Positions 10,061-21,327 of a stretch of DNA of 33,637 nt are shown here, in pieces. Source of the stretch: Basidiobolus ranarum (Eukaryota; Basidiobolomycota; Basidiobolomycetes; Basidiobolales); contig JASJQH010000072.1 of assembly GCA_040143965.1 (NCBI GenBank), forward strand, positions 1 through 33,637, read 5' to 3'. The position numbers and the translations under genes are program-made. Under the pieces are notes generated by a model. That model was not told the DNA's origin. It ran no database searches and was given only the letters and a program-made list of their open reading frames with translations. Within the stretch, counting starts at the first letter, position 1, and each line of letters begins with the position of its first letter.

Positions 10061-11788
10061 TTAATAAAGTAGAGCATCCAAACTTCCAGCTTCTTGTTGT
10101 TCCTTGACGAACATTTCAAAGTAACTGTAGATGATAGTGACCGCTAAAAGAATACCAGTACCGGAGCCAATAGCACCTATGATAATAATTGTGTTAAGTA
10201 ATGAATGAAATCCTCCGCAATAACTTCTTAAACTTACCCATTAAATCAGCAGCTACTGAAAGAGTACCAATAAGAATACCTCCCAAGGTAGCAGCCAGAG
10301 GGATAGTCTTCTTCAAGACCTTATACATGGACTCATCGCGATACCCAGCCAATGTGACATTTTGATCTTTAAGTTGCTTAGCAACATCCTTGGGTGAGGA
10401 TCCAGAGACCTCAATCCAAGTCCGGGAGAACATGGCACAGGCGGAAAGCATAAATACAAGATACAATACGAAATGAATGGGATCTTTCATGGCATCAGTG
10501 AAATTATGGGGAGGGGTAAGATAATAGGCTAATCCACTAGTGGCAAAGAATTGGGAGGTTCCCTCATAGGGCTCCCAGACACCGAGTAAGCGAACAAGAA
10601 GGTTCTCAGGGAAACGGTTGTGAAGCATTTGGGAAATCATGAAGACGTTGGAGGTCAAGGCAGATTGAAGCATAATAGGCATGTTGGATGTGTAGAAAAG
10701 CTTAACGGGGAAGCTACCACGGAATCCGCGAACTCTGCTGTTCTTAATGGGAAGTTCAACTCTGAATCCTTGCAAGTAAATAACTGCACCGAAAACTGCG
10801 ATAGTAGCGAACAAATTCATAAGATTGGGCAAATTACTACGGTAGAGAGCCTCTGACAAAGCACGGACTTTGTTCTCACGAGTAAAGAGCAAATGGAAAG
10901 TGGCAATGATAGCACCTTCAAACTCGGGACCACGACCGGTGTTGACAGTAGTAGGAGCCAAAGCCTTCCAGATGATATTTTCACAAATGTTGGTGGCAAT
11001 GAACAAATTAATACCAGAGCCAAGGCCATAACCCTTTTGAAGCAACTCATCCAAAAGAATGACAATCATACCGGCGGTGAAAAGTTGAATAATGAGAAGC
11101 AAGCAAATACCAGCACCAAGGTCTTGAGGAGTACCATAAATACCGGTGAGAACGGATACGGTAGCTTGTCCGAAAGTAATCAGGATAGCGAATACTAATT
11201 TTGTAAATGAGTTAGCAACCCATTATTGACAACATCAATTCCCATCTGAAAAGATATGTAAAAAAATACGAACATTTTTGTGCACCATTGAATAATACTC
11301 TATCTTCTTTCAAAGAGTAGTCTACTTCGATGATATTCGCACCAGCCAACAGTTGCATAATCATTCCCGAAGTAATAATAGGTGTAATACCGTGCTCCAT
11401 GAGGGTACCTCTGTTGGAAGCCAAGATGACACGCATCCAGTACAGAGGATCGGAAGTATCAGCGGAAACGATACCATATAGAGGAATCTGTGAGCAGACC
11501 AAGAAAATGAAGAGTGTGATGGCAGTCCATAAGATCTTCTGCTTAAAAGGAATCTGTAAAGAAGGCGATTTTAGTATTATGTCAGTGGATAGATCCTTTG
11601 ACTGTAAACTTACCTTTCTGTCGGGGGCAGCAATTTCTGGCAACACAGCCATAAAAGGCCGAATCAAATGTAAGAACCTGACTATATTATAACAATGCAA
11701 GTGGTATGAGTAATGTGATGGCATGAAGAGTGCAAGTGATATGGCGAATATGCACAATAGATCACATAGGAGAATACATACACGACAT
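10061..11788 (-). CDS. SEC61: Sec61 alpha, pore subunit of the ER protein translocon
   Basis: Forms the ER membrane channel for secretory and membrane proteins. Exons in reading order: 11788-11782 (ATG TCG T), 11681-11614, 11553-11274, 11194-10238, 10176-10061; 476 codons, 475 aa, normal for the family. The N-terminus '[19 protein letters not shown]', the first membrane segment '[22 protein letters not shown]', the plug region '[20 protein letters not shown]', '[20 protein letters not shown]' and '[13 protein letters not shown]' are all family hallmarks. About ten membrane spans are expected. Introns are 100, 60, 79 and 61 nt. The third has the unusual donor GTTCGT but is forced by the protein: it gives '[14 protein letters not shown]'. 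A start using the in-frame stretch at 11757 would lack the conserved 'FRFL'. It diverges from SYF2. Confidence 0.96.
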
Positions 11789-12726
11789 CGAACTGAGAGT
11801 CAGGTATTAAAGTAGAATCAAGGGACAAAGACCAAAAGAAGAGTGGACCAAAGACTGAAAGGGAGATACTGCAAACACAATATATATATCTAGCTCACAA
11901 AGTAGAAACCGCCAACACTCTAGTTTGTAAAGAAAGGAAGCTAGCTATGAATATTTAAAAGCACCACCTCGAATGTATTGATGGATTTGTAGAGAGGGAG
12001 TTCAAAAAGGATCTAAATAATTGCTACGAAACCCAACATGATTTGTGTAAAACTAAGAATCGAGATCAATTCGACGAATCATAAGCTGAGCTACATATAG
12101 TGTTGTAATTCTACTGTTGGATAGTGTTTATATTTTTTTGGGTACCAGAATGTGATGCATTTCTCTCCCCCTTTTCCAAGCAGTGTCATGGGCATGAAAT
12201 GAAAATAAGGCTACCCAAAAGATATGCATAGCATTAGTAACGCGCTCACTTACTGACAAATATATCCACCAATAGTCATTAGGAAATGAATGAGATACAG
12301 AACTGATTGGTACAATGGGATACGAGACTGATTGGCACAATAAGATCTGACAAAAGAGCCAATCAATATAAAGTTGGAAAATGATCTTCATTCTTTCGTT
12401 TTGTGTGATTGATTTCTAACCCTAAGGATTATTCCTAACCCTAACCCTAATAGTGATATATTATTTTAGGAAATACACATTTTTTCTAAGCCGTTTGAAA
12501 GTGTCGAATCGTTTCTATGGGAAAGAATCAAACGGAACAAAATCAATGACTAGATTTTATACTAGCTCTGAGGTAAAAGGGTTAAGTTATCATGAAACGT
12601 ACGATAGTCAAAATGTATAGTTAATTGATTAAGAAAATTCTAATATTCGATCCTTTTCAATTTCTTTTAATTTTCCTAACTGTTCTTCAAACTTTTCTAC
12701 TGTTAGCTTCTTAACTCCTTAAAATA
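11789..12726. other. divergent promoter region SEC61 / SYF2
   Basis: 938 bp between the two divergent start codons. A minus-strand frame at 12128-12391 has no recognisable protein character and I leave it out. The only notable content is the pair of telomere-like blocks near 12416-12450. Confidence 0.5.
12416..12450 (+). repeat. interstitial telomere-like CCCTAA motifs
   Basis: CTAACCCTAA (12416-12425) is followed by CCTAACCCTAACCCTAA (12434-12450), that is, 2-3 units of the common TTAGGG telomere repeat on the opposite strand. It lies about 280 bp before SYF2. In some fungi, Tbf1/Teb1-type factors bind such units in promoters, so a regulatory role is possible. Confidence 0.7.
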
Positions 12727-13769
12727 ATGCCTTCAGATCAGGAAATAAGTGAGACGAATAATGATTCAAAAACCGTGTTAGAAGATAAAGAGGAACAAGT
12801 AGAGCCAATTACCAAGGAAGAAAAGAAGAAAATAATTGAGGGTGTAGCACATGAAAGTTCAAGTGAAGACGAAGAACTCAACTTGGAAAATGCTCCAGAA
12901 AACTTACGCGCAAAGTATGAAAAGCTTAAGACATTAAGACAACGTTTGGTATTGTGGATTTACTTGGTACTTAACGATTACCGATCTAATATACTAAAAT
13001 TGTTATTTGTGAAGTCTGACTCTACCAAAGCAAACAGACAAGATCTATATGCTGAACATCAAAGGAACAAAATAAACCCCAAAGAAGAAGCTCGTAACGA
13101 GAGAAAAAAGACTGAAGCTGAAAGATTATTAGCTCGCAAGGTAAATATTTTTTGGTGACATTGGTGGATGTTCGCAATGGACTTATGTGCTAAAATAATG
13201 TATAGGAAGCAACCGATAATGGCGAAGACTACGAGAGAACACGATTCTGGGAGTATTCAGCCGAGCGTGTTGAGAAATGGGAGAAAAAGCAAGAAAAAAA
13301 GGCAAAGCGAGCTGACACTGCATTTACAGGTATTTCATCTCTAACGTAGTGTTATAAGTATGCCAATTTATCCCAGTGCACTAACCCATTGTTCTTAGAT
13401 TACAATCAAGTTGCACATAAAAAGTACAAGAAACTTATCAATGAATTGAAGCCTAATTTAGCCGCATATAATGAGCAGAAGGCAATGGCCAGCACTAGTG
13501 GAGACATGGAAGAATTCTATCAAGATGCCAACTCATTGAGTTTCATTGAGAACAAACCTGATCGCGAATCGGTAGACCGACTAGTTACAGATGTACAGAA
13601 GCAGATCGACAAACGTGCCAAGGTATCACGTCGTCGCGCTTTCAACGAGGAAGACGATGTCACATATATCAACGAACGTAACATGCACTTTAACCGCAAG
13701 ATTTCTCGTGCATATGATAAATACACTAAGGAGATTAGAGATAATTTCGAGAGAGGAACCGCTCTTTGA
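12727..13769 (+). CDS. SYF2: pre-mRNA splicing factor Syf2 (NineTeen complex-associated)
   Basis: Spliceosome component associated with the Prp19/NTC complex; nuclear. Exons 12727-12948, 13015-13140, 13206-13329, 13399-13769; 281 codons, 280 aa. The N-terminus is acidic. Family blocks: 'KANRQDLYAEHQR', 'GEDYERTRFWEYSAERVEKW', 'DYNQVAHKKYKKLINELKP', a spacer with 'FYQDANSL', 'DVQKQIDKRAKVSRRRAF', 'DVTYINERNMHFNRKISRAY' and the C-terminal 'TKEIRDNFERGTAL', the usual Syf2 ending. Intron 1 (12949-13014, 66 nt) has no in-frame stop and is a multiple of three, so its retention would insert 22 residues ('VLWIYLVLNDY...') without shifting the frame. The splice, giving 'LRQRL-SDSTKANRQ', is favoured by conservation. 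Confidence 0.95.
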
Positions 13770-13948
13770 TTTGATCATGTTGTGTTCTTCATTGTAAAAT
13801 AAATATCGTTTATTAAGCCAAATCCAAAGGTCGAATATTGGTTTTTATTATATAATGCTAGGTTTTGTTGGAATTAATATTTTACAAAACGGGGATATGC
13901 TGTTGCCCTAATGGCTCTACACTACAAATGATATAATACAAACAACGC

Positions 13949-15628
13949 TCATGTGCAAGGGCGCGTATCAGGGCGCGTGTCATCTAGATACCAATCTGGG
14001 TGGGCTTCCAAAATCATTTGAACCTAAACAACGTAACGATAAGTGGGAAGAAAAGAGGAATATACATGATCTGGACTTACCTCACGCTCGGTTCTAATGT
14101 ATCCAAGCTGTTCAGAGGTGCTAAGTAATTCGTTGTCATCCGGCGTTTTGTGATTGTCATTTTCGATACATTGTGCTATTGAACGTAGGTTCTTCAAACT
14201 TTCGGAGGTCAACCGATCCTTGGAAACTTTATGAAGCAACAATTTTTGCATCAACAAGCTTTCTTCATCCTGTGTTACTAATGATTCTTCTGACAGATCA
14301 TGCGGAGTGGAGAATAGTATCTCCTTAATTCTGTTTTCTGCCGAAGTAATCTTTGGTATCCGCTGTTGCTTTTTGGTAAGGTTACGTTGATATGAAGGTA
14401 CACCGATGAATTGGTCAAATTTCCGCTTTGTGCAGGCTTCTGTTTCATTTGTACTAGTATCGGTTTCATTTGTACTATGCAGAGGCGATGCTTGAGGACT
14501 AGGTGAACTAACATCTCTAATGACTTCGAAGTAGTTGATGACATCTAATAAATGTAGGTAAATATTCTTCTTTGTGACTTCACCTCCCCAAGGAAGTCTG
14601 TTTGCATACTTGATCATCACGTCGATTCCTTCTTTGTAACGCTGTTGGATTGATTGTTTTGGGCATCCAGATGCTGATGCAATTATGTCCAAGAACGCCT
14701 TTGCCAGGTTTTCCTGTTCCAAACCTTCTATCGCCAGGAGAATACTTGCACATGCAACCATCTTAGGTCTACGGCCTATTGCTACACCGGCTTCCTGGAT
14801 CACATTCAATGCTTTCCCAGAGAGTTCTAAAACCTTAAGATGAGGAAGGTCCTGGAACTTGTATCTTTCGAAGGAAAGTTCCTCTACTTTACGATAGACC
14901 TGACTCAGTATAGCTTCTACAAATAGGTAGGGGTCAATGTTGGGGGTAATGATATTCAAATTTGTCTTGATTTGACAGTAGATTCGTCCGAGTAGGAAAA
15001 CATCACATTGAGCAGCATTCTATAAAGTATTTACAAAGTAATTTGTAAGTATAGTTCTTTCAATTGGCTTAGAAATGTTATTATATACTTACTGCTACTT
15101 TATCAAAACCAAGACCCCTCTCCTCTTCACGTATTGTAATGCACACACAGGCCGCTCCAAGGAGTTCGCCTTTACGTCCAAAATGAGGACCTTTTGCCTG
15201 CTTAATGTAAGAGGCGTACAAGTGTTTTGCTCTTTCGGCGCAGGATTTAAGAAGTAACATGGAGGTAATTTTATCTATAAATGAATGTACAAGGTACTAT
15301 GAATGAACAATTGGTTAGTGTTCTGATGAAGTAACTATGGATATTTAAGAGTATATATTATAGAATGACTTCCATTGAGCTACTTCAGCTAAATACTTAC
15401 TATATTGTATTGGTCTTTCCCTCTCATCTGCCGCTTAACTCTTCCCTCCATTTTAGAGCCAGAGTAGGCTACACCACTATTATCGATTTGAGTTTGACCT
15501 TCATATTCCCCACCGTCGTTTGTTGAAATTGTATTCTCGTCTAATACTAAACCACACGAAACACAAATATTGGCACCAAGTTGCGCATCCTCAATAATGT
15601 CAATCGAGCCACAAGAACAAACAAGCAT
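13949..15628 (-). CDS. TFIIB-family Pol III factor, most like BRF2 (Brf1 alternative)
   Basis: Brf proteins are TFIIIB subunits that recruit RNA polymerase III. Exons in reading order: 15628-15401, 15296-15093, 15019-14081, 14023-13949; 482 codons, 481 aa. The N-terminal zinc ribbon is 'CSCGSIDIIEDAQLGANICVSCG', but its first Cys pair is C-x1-C where the family has C-x2-C. The first cyclin fold includes 'LLLKSCAERAKHLYASYIKQ', 'GRKGELLGAACVCITIREE' and 'CDVFLLGRIYCQIKTNLNI'; the second has 'GRRPKMVACASILLAIEGL' and 'IKYANRLPWGGEVTKKN'. The tail 'TSEQLGYIRTEREVQMILEA' resembles the Brf homology block. Details after the second cyclin fold recall BRF2, while 'NIDPYLFVEA' recalls Brf1. An upstream in-frame ATG (15716-15718) would add a hydrophobic stretch before the ribbon; I start at 15628 because family ribbons sit at the N-terminus. 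It converges with SYF2. Confidence 0.8.
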
Positions 15629-15963
15629 AAGTATAATGACTAAGGAGGCGATACAATGGCCTAACTCGATTAATATATCAATTAAATTGGTAAATTCGAA
15701 TTCAAATCCAAATACCAATCAGTCAAATAAGCAGGAACGAAAAAAAGCAAGAAAAAAAAGGATATGATTTGTTTTAAGAGTCCAAACCGCTGACAAATGA
15801 AATCCTTGATGTGACTGGTTTGCTAAATAGCAGGATCTATTGAAGCGAAGTATCTTTATTTGAATAATAAATATCGAATATTGGTTGGGAAACATTTTGT
15901 TTGATATCTGAGAGTAAAATAAATATCAAGAATAGTTATCGAAGATATGGGAAAGTAGCTGAT
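15629..15963. other. intergenic / promoter of the Brf-like gene
   Basis: 335 bp holding the Brf-like promoter and the 3' flank of the secreted-protein gene. It is A-rich around 15735-15765. A plus-strand frame here is low complexity and not believable. Confidence 0.4.
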
Positions 15964-16929
15964 TCATTCATCACGTTTGCCTAGATTCAAAATTTCTCCC
16001 AAGCCAAGGTTATTTTTCTTTTGTTCTTGAGGGGTAGTGGTAAGGACTCTAGACATAGCCGGTTCATTGTTATTCTCTTTTCCAAGACTTAGGACGCGTA
16101 GTAGCCCGGCCTCTTTGGAGCCACCGGATTTAGAGAGGTTTGGGAGAATCGCCGTCTCTTTCTCTCTATCGTCTAAAGTTTTGCTGATTTTTTGTTCTTG
16201 GTCTTTTGATTCCTCAATATCACTATTGATTGTCGGTGCGGATAAAATAGATTTCCCGGGGGTGCCCTTTCCACCAGTTAATCCACTTAGAATATCTAAA
16301 GGTGAGCCACGCTTAAGAAGGTTGAGACCATTCAAGGCTTTGTCAGTGGCAGGGCGTTTCTTATCTCCCGGCTCAGCAGACCCCAAGTTAAATAAACCAG
16401 CTAGAGGGTTAGCACCTTTGGTGCCACCAGCTAGTGGGGAGGATAGCAATCGTGAGATCAAGCCGTCTTTTTCCTTGGACGAGAGAATCCGATTTGAGGG
16501 AACATCTGAATTGGTATTAGGCTTTGATAAGCTCAGTAATTGATTGATCTCTTCAGTAGAAAGTAAATCCTTATCTAAAGCACGCTTTAAGATGGCTTTA
16601 CCAGCATCACCTTTAGGTTGATTGAGTAATTGTTGAATAGATCCCAATATATTCATCTTATCAACCTTCTCATTGGATGTAGTGCGTTCACTTCCTTTCT
16701 CCGAAATAGTTTCAGATTCGTTATCCATGTTGATAATTCCACTTCCCAGGATATTTTTTCCTTTTCCTTGAGATCCAGAGAAGTTTAGAATGTTACCGAT
16801 ATTATTGTTTGGAGCTTCGCCTCCCAAAAGAGATCTAGCCTGTAGTTGGTTAGTGGCCTCCTCAATTGGTGCTGAGTTTACGTGAGCCACTGAGAGAAGA
16901 GTCAAGGCAATTGTAAGAGAGGCTTTCAT
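15964..16929 (-). CDS. secreted, Leu/Gly-rich protein with dibasic (Kex2-type) sites, unrecognised
   Basis: 321 aa, single exon. The N-terminus MKASLTIALTLLSVAHVNSA is a clear signal peptide. The mature part is hydrophilic and low in Cys. It carries degenerate repeats built on N/D-I-L-G/N-x-x and similar: 'GNILNFSG', 'KNILGSG', 'MNILGSIQQLL', 'NPLAGLFNLG', 'LDILSGLTGG', 'GEILNLGKR'. Lys-Arg pairs lie at residues 115-116, 191-192 (KKR 190-192), 206-207 and 318-319, the last just before the C-terminal Asp-Glu. This is what a Kex2-processed repeat protein or a secreted pro-peptide could look like. Function unknown; a cell-wall or matrix protein is equally possible. A 168-residue frame on the plus strand (16037-16543) is its shadow. 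Confidence 0.75.
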   Translation of the reverse strand: MKASLTIALTLLSVAHVNSAPIEEATNQLQARSLLGGEAPNNNIGNILNFSGSQGKGKNILGSGIINMDNESETISEKGSERTTSNEKVDKMNILGSIQQLLNQPKGDAGKAILKRALDKDLLSTEEINQLLSLSKPNTNSDVPSNRILSSKEKDGLISRLLSSPLAGGTKGANPLAGLFNLGSAEPGDKKRPATDKALNGLNLLKRGSPLDILSGLTGGKGTPGKSILSAPTINSDIEESKDQEQKISKTLDDREKETAILPNLSKSGGSKEAGLLRVLSLGKENNNEPAMSRVLTTTPQEQKKNNLGLGEILNLGKRDE

Positions 16930-17482
16930 GGTGATAGTAAGTAAATGAAAGGTTGATTAATGAACGATTGGTAGGTAGAGAAGTGAGTATGAATTGATTT
17001 TTGGGATAGCGAGTCATGAGGGTATTTATCTAGAATTCTCTAAAACTCATTCGAGGTAGGGGATTTACTGGGTTTGTTTGTGGATAGTGTCGAGTATCAT
17101 ACATGTTGAATTCGGGGATTATTTGGTTACCATAGGTGATGTTTGCTCATTAACAACTGTAGATGGTTTGCTCGTGCAGATTTTTGATTTGTTTATTGTT
17201 CCAATGTTGAAACGATCGGAGTAGTGGGGATAGCATAGTTTCCAATATAGCCATTGCGATATGGATATTTAAAGATAGAAAACATCGGTATTTCTATACA
17301 TACTAATGTAAGCCCCAAGATTAACCTCCGGAGTTTGGATTATACAACAGTTCATTAAGAGTGACCAATCTATATGATACTATGGTAGCGTGGAATTACT
17401 ATAGTATCAGAGGTTTGTAAAGAGAGCCAATATTCAAGTACTTATTCAATGCTGGGGTATTTTTATTTACAAGATGATCAGG
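16930..17482. other. intergenic, no gene seen
   Basis: Promoter side of the secreted-protein gene (a TATT-rich patch around 17020-17030) and 3' flank of the gene at 17483. Nothing coding recognised. Confidence 0.4.
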
Positions 17483-18203
17483 CTACTTCCATTGGCGTGG
17501 TATCAGCAATGCTGGGAGGATCCTGTGAAAAAGAACGTGTTTAGAGGTATTATTCCAGCATATTCTGACTAGAGTAAACTGCTTACCAGGTTGATGTTAG
17601 TATAATCCCAGAATCATGATCTTTTCGTTGAATCAGTGCTATTTGTATACTAATAAACCCGGAAATCACTTTCGTAAAAGGTGCTAGAGCAGGGATCGCT
17701 ACGGATAAAGCGGCAACTAATTCGACAACTGCACCTGCTGTATTACCTTCCATGATGAGCTGTTTAACTAACTCATCTGGTAAATACATCTCATACCCCC
17801 ACCAATAGGTGTAAACTGATGCAGCATCTCGGGGAGGAGGTTCATTATTCTGTACTGGGCCGTGAGTTGTGGCTATCGTGTCTAGTGGAGAGAAGTCTAC
17901 AAGCTCAATTCTTGGCCGTGTTTCTTTCAAAGATAAATGAACAGTGGAAATAGGTTGGGCAGGTTCCTGGGAGAATAGAAAGCTCATATCGTCAGACGAA
18001 CCCACTTCAGGTAAGCCTCGAAGAAGAGGTAGCACTTTATTCATTGTATCGGGATCTTGCAGTGCTTTGATGGTTTTTACCGAATCTGAGTGCTTCCGCT
18101 TACCTGTCATAATGTCACGAGCTTCATGGGCTAATACTTCATGTTTGCTGGCACGTTTACAAGCTTTCTGTTTAGAAATTCGTGTCTGCCTAAAAAGCCG
18201 CAT
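17483..18203 (-). CDS. conserved-looking protein of unknown function with C-terminal hydrophobic domain
   Basis: Two exons in reading order: 18203-17587 and 17522-17483 (intron 64 nt, GTAAGC...CACAG); 219 codons, 218 aa. The N-terminal about 120 residues are basic then polar ('KQKACKRASKHEVLAHEAR', 'MTGKRKHSD'). The C-terminal about 80 residues form a compact unit: 'YTYWWGYEMYLPDELVKQL', a Gly/Ala/Val-rich hydrophobic stretch ('AGAVVELVAALSVAIPALAP', 'VISGFISIQIALIQ'), then 'SGIILTSTWILPALLIPRQW'. I recall small bacterial and fungal proteins with the same layout: W-G-aromatic, a hydrophobic hairpin, then G-[IV]-x-[LI] and Trp near the end. I know no assigned function. The hydrophobic helices suggest membrane insertion. 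Splicing restores the terminal 'TW-ILPALLIP' block. Confidence 0.7.
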
Positions 18204-18913
18204 TCTTTGGTAATTAGAGAGCTGTGGAAGAAGCTTTCACGGGTTGAAATTAGGAATCGTTGATAAATACAAAATCGAAGGCTCACTTAAGACCCGCAAT
18301 CAAAGAAAGGCCGTATAAAAAGGAAAGGAAACAAGGCAAACCAACTACCTCAATATGAGTGTAACACAACATTTTCAATTTGACCCCAGATCTTATTTCT
18401 GAACGTCAGATCTTACCTTAATTTGCTTCACTTTCATTTAATAATATGTGAAGTATTTCGTCACAGATCAGCAGAGTCTCACAACTGTCATTGATATGGG
18501 TTTTAATTTAAATTGGAGACAAAGGTGAGTATCATTGAGCTACCAATCTGGCTTTCACCTGTCACGTTAGTCACTTCAAATAAGTGATGCCATTCCAAAG
18601 ATCGAACTGCACAGAGCCACTTACGATTAGGTTTATAATAACTAAAATAAAGTAGCATGATACGATATCGTTGTTCTTGCACGCCACTTGATACAAATAA
18701 AGGTCTAGGGTGATTAACAATGGAGTAACAAGAAGAGTAATAATCTAAAATCCATTCTACAGCCTTGTACTTTTAAAAATCTTTACTTTGATGTTAAACT
18801 GATATTATCAATCAATAACAACTAGAAATAGAACTTCAACTTTATGGGTATATTGCAGTAAAGAGTGAAGTAGGATGAAAACCGATGGCTGTATTTCAAT
18901 TGCTCATCAAATA
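18204..18913. other. 710 bp without a recognisable gene
   Basis: Lies between two minus-strand genes: upstream of the unknown protein and downstream of the SH3BGRL-like gene. No conserved frame, tRNA or repeat seen. Confidence 0.4.
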
Positions 18914-19397
18914 TTATTCGTCAAAAAGAAACTTGTTTACTTGTTCAGACTCATGCGCTTCTTCAAATTCACTGAATATCTAGAGTAGAGATCCATATGA
19001 GTTAATAAGGGGCCGTTTTGAAACAGAATGATGCCACTTATTTAAATAAAAGGGAAAGGTGAACTTACTCCGCGAAATTCTCCATCAACGAAGATCTGTG
19101 GTAATTCGTTGGTTTTGTTCAAGTTCTTGCGTTTCATGTAATTTTTTGCCTTTTCATCAGCGGCGATGTCTACAAACTCGAAAGGGATCTTACGGCTGTT
19201 TAAAATGGATTCGAGTTGTTGCTGTCTGTCTTTTATCTAGCTCAGATAATACATACAGATTATTTAACTTGAAAGTAAGTTACAAATAGTTGTGAAGAAA
19301 CTTCATATACCTGCATATTTCCAGAAATAGAAGAACCATAGATCTCGACAACCTTGGAGCGATCTTCAGGGATGGGGGTTTGACAAGGGAAATACAT
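18914..19397 (-). CDS. SH3BGRL-family thioredoxin-fold protein
   Basis: Three exons in reading order: 19397-19311, 19236-19069, 18979-18914 (introns 74 and 89 nt); 107 codons, 106 aa. The pattern is that of SH3BGRL proteins, glutaredoxin relatives that lack the redox CxxC: a first strand 'KVVEIYGSSISGNMQIKDR', then 'QQQLESILNSRKIPFEFVDIA' and 'ADEKAKNYMKRKN', and the hallmark 'LPQIFVDGEFRGIFSEFEEA' with the cis-Pro of the thioredoxin fold. The predicted product is small and probably cytosolic. The molecular role of the family is poorly defined. It shares a 346 bp divergent promoter region with the AUH-type gene. Confidence 0.88.
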
Positions 19398-19743
19398 AGT
19401 GAACAGTGAATAAAGCAAGCTTTGTGAACGTGATATCAACTACACATTTGAAGCTATTTGCACATAATCAAATACACTGGTTCATATGGCGTCATTCCAT
19501 TTGTGATTAGAACTATGCATTGATTTAATCAAGTCCAAAGAATGCTTAAAGTTTGGTCATATGTATATAGTCATTTTCCCACGCTAATGGCTTAGCGAGA
19601 AATGCTGGCTATTAAGAACCCCTATTGGTTGTTATCGGTAATACTAGCATATATGAGCCGGTTTTCCCACGAAAGGAATGGTTAGATTTAAGGTAAAGAG
19701 GCACCAGCAGCTTTCCAAGATTACTTTGTTCTTCTATTCAAAC
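19398..19743. promoter_or_regulatory. divergent promoter between SH3BGRL-like and AUH genes
   Basis: 346 bp between opposite start codons. No sharp TATA box decides either side. A plus-strand in-frame ATG at 19678 lies inside it and would extend AUH by 22 residues. Confidence 0.4.
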
Positions 19744-21168
<1,425 letters not shown>

Positions 21169-21327
21169 CTTTCTATTCCGGCTAGACTAAATATGAAGTA
21201 GCGAATAAATATGTTGAAATCATTAATACTGCATATTCATTTATTTGTACATAAACAGAGACAAATCTATATAGTAAGAGGACTGCATATAAGGTATTTA
21301 TAAATTTCGGTAGGGGTTATCTTACAT

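Noticed and set aside
10620-11198. Plus-strand frames across SEC61
   Set aside because: Opposite-strand shadows of the highly conserved SEC61 exon 4.
12128-12391. 87-residue minus-strand frame between SEC61 and SYF2
   Set aside because: Aromatic-rich composition without domain or homologue; likely chance in promoter DNA.
16037-16543. 168-residue plus-strand frame
   Set aside because: Antisense shadow of the secreted-protein gene. It has no start context or family and the composition of a reverse complement of Lys/Leu-rich coding sequence.
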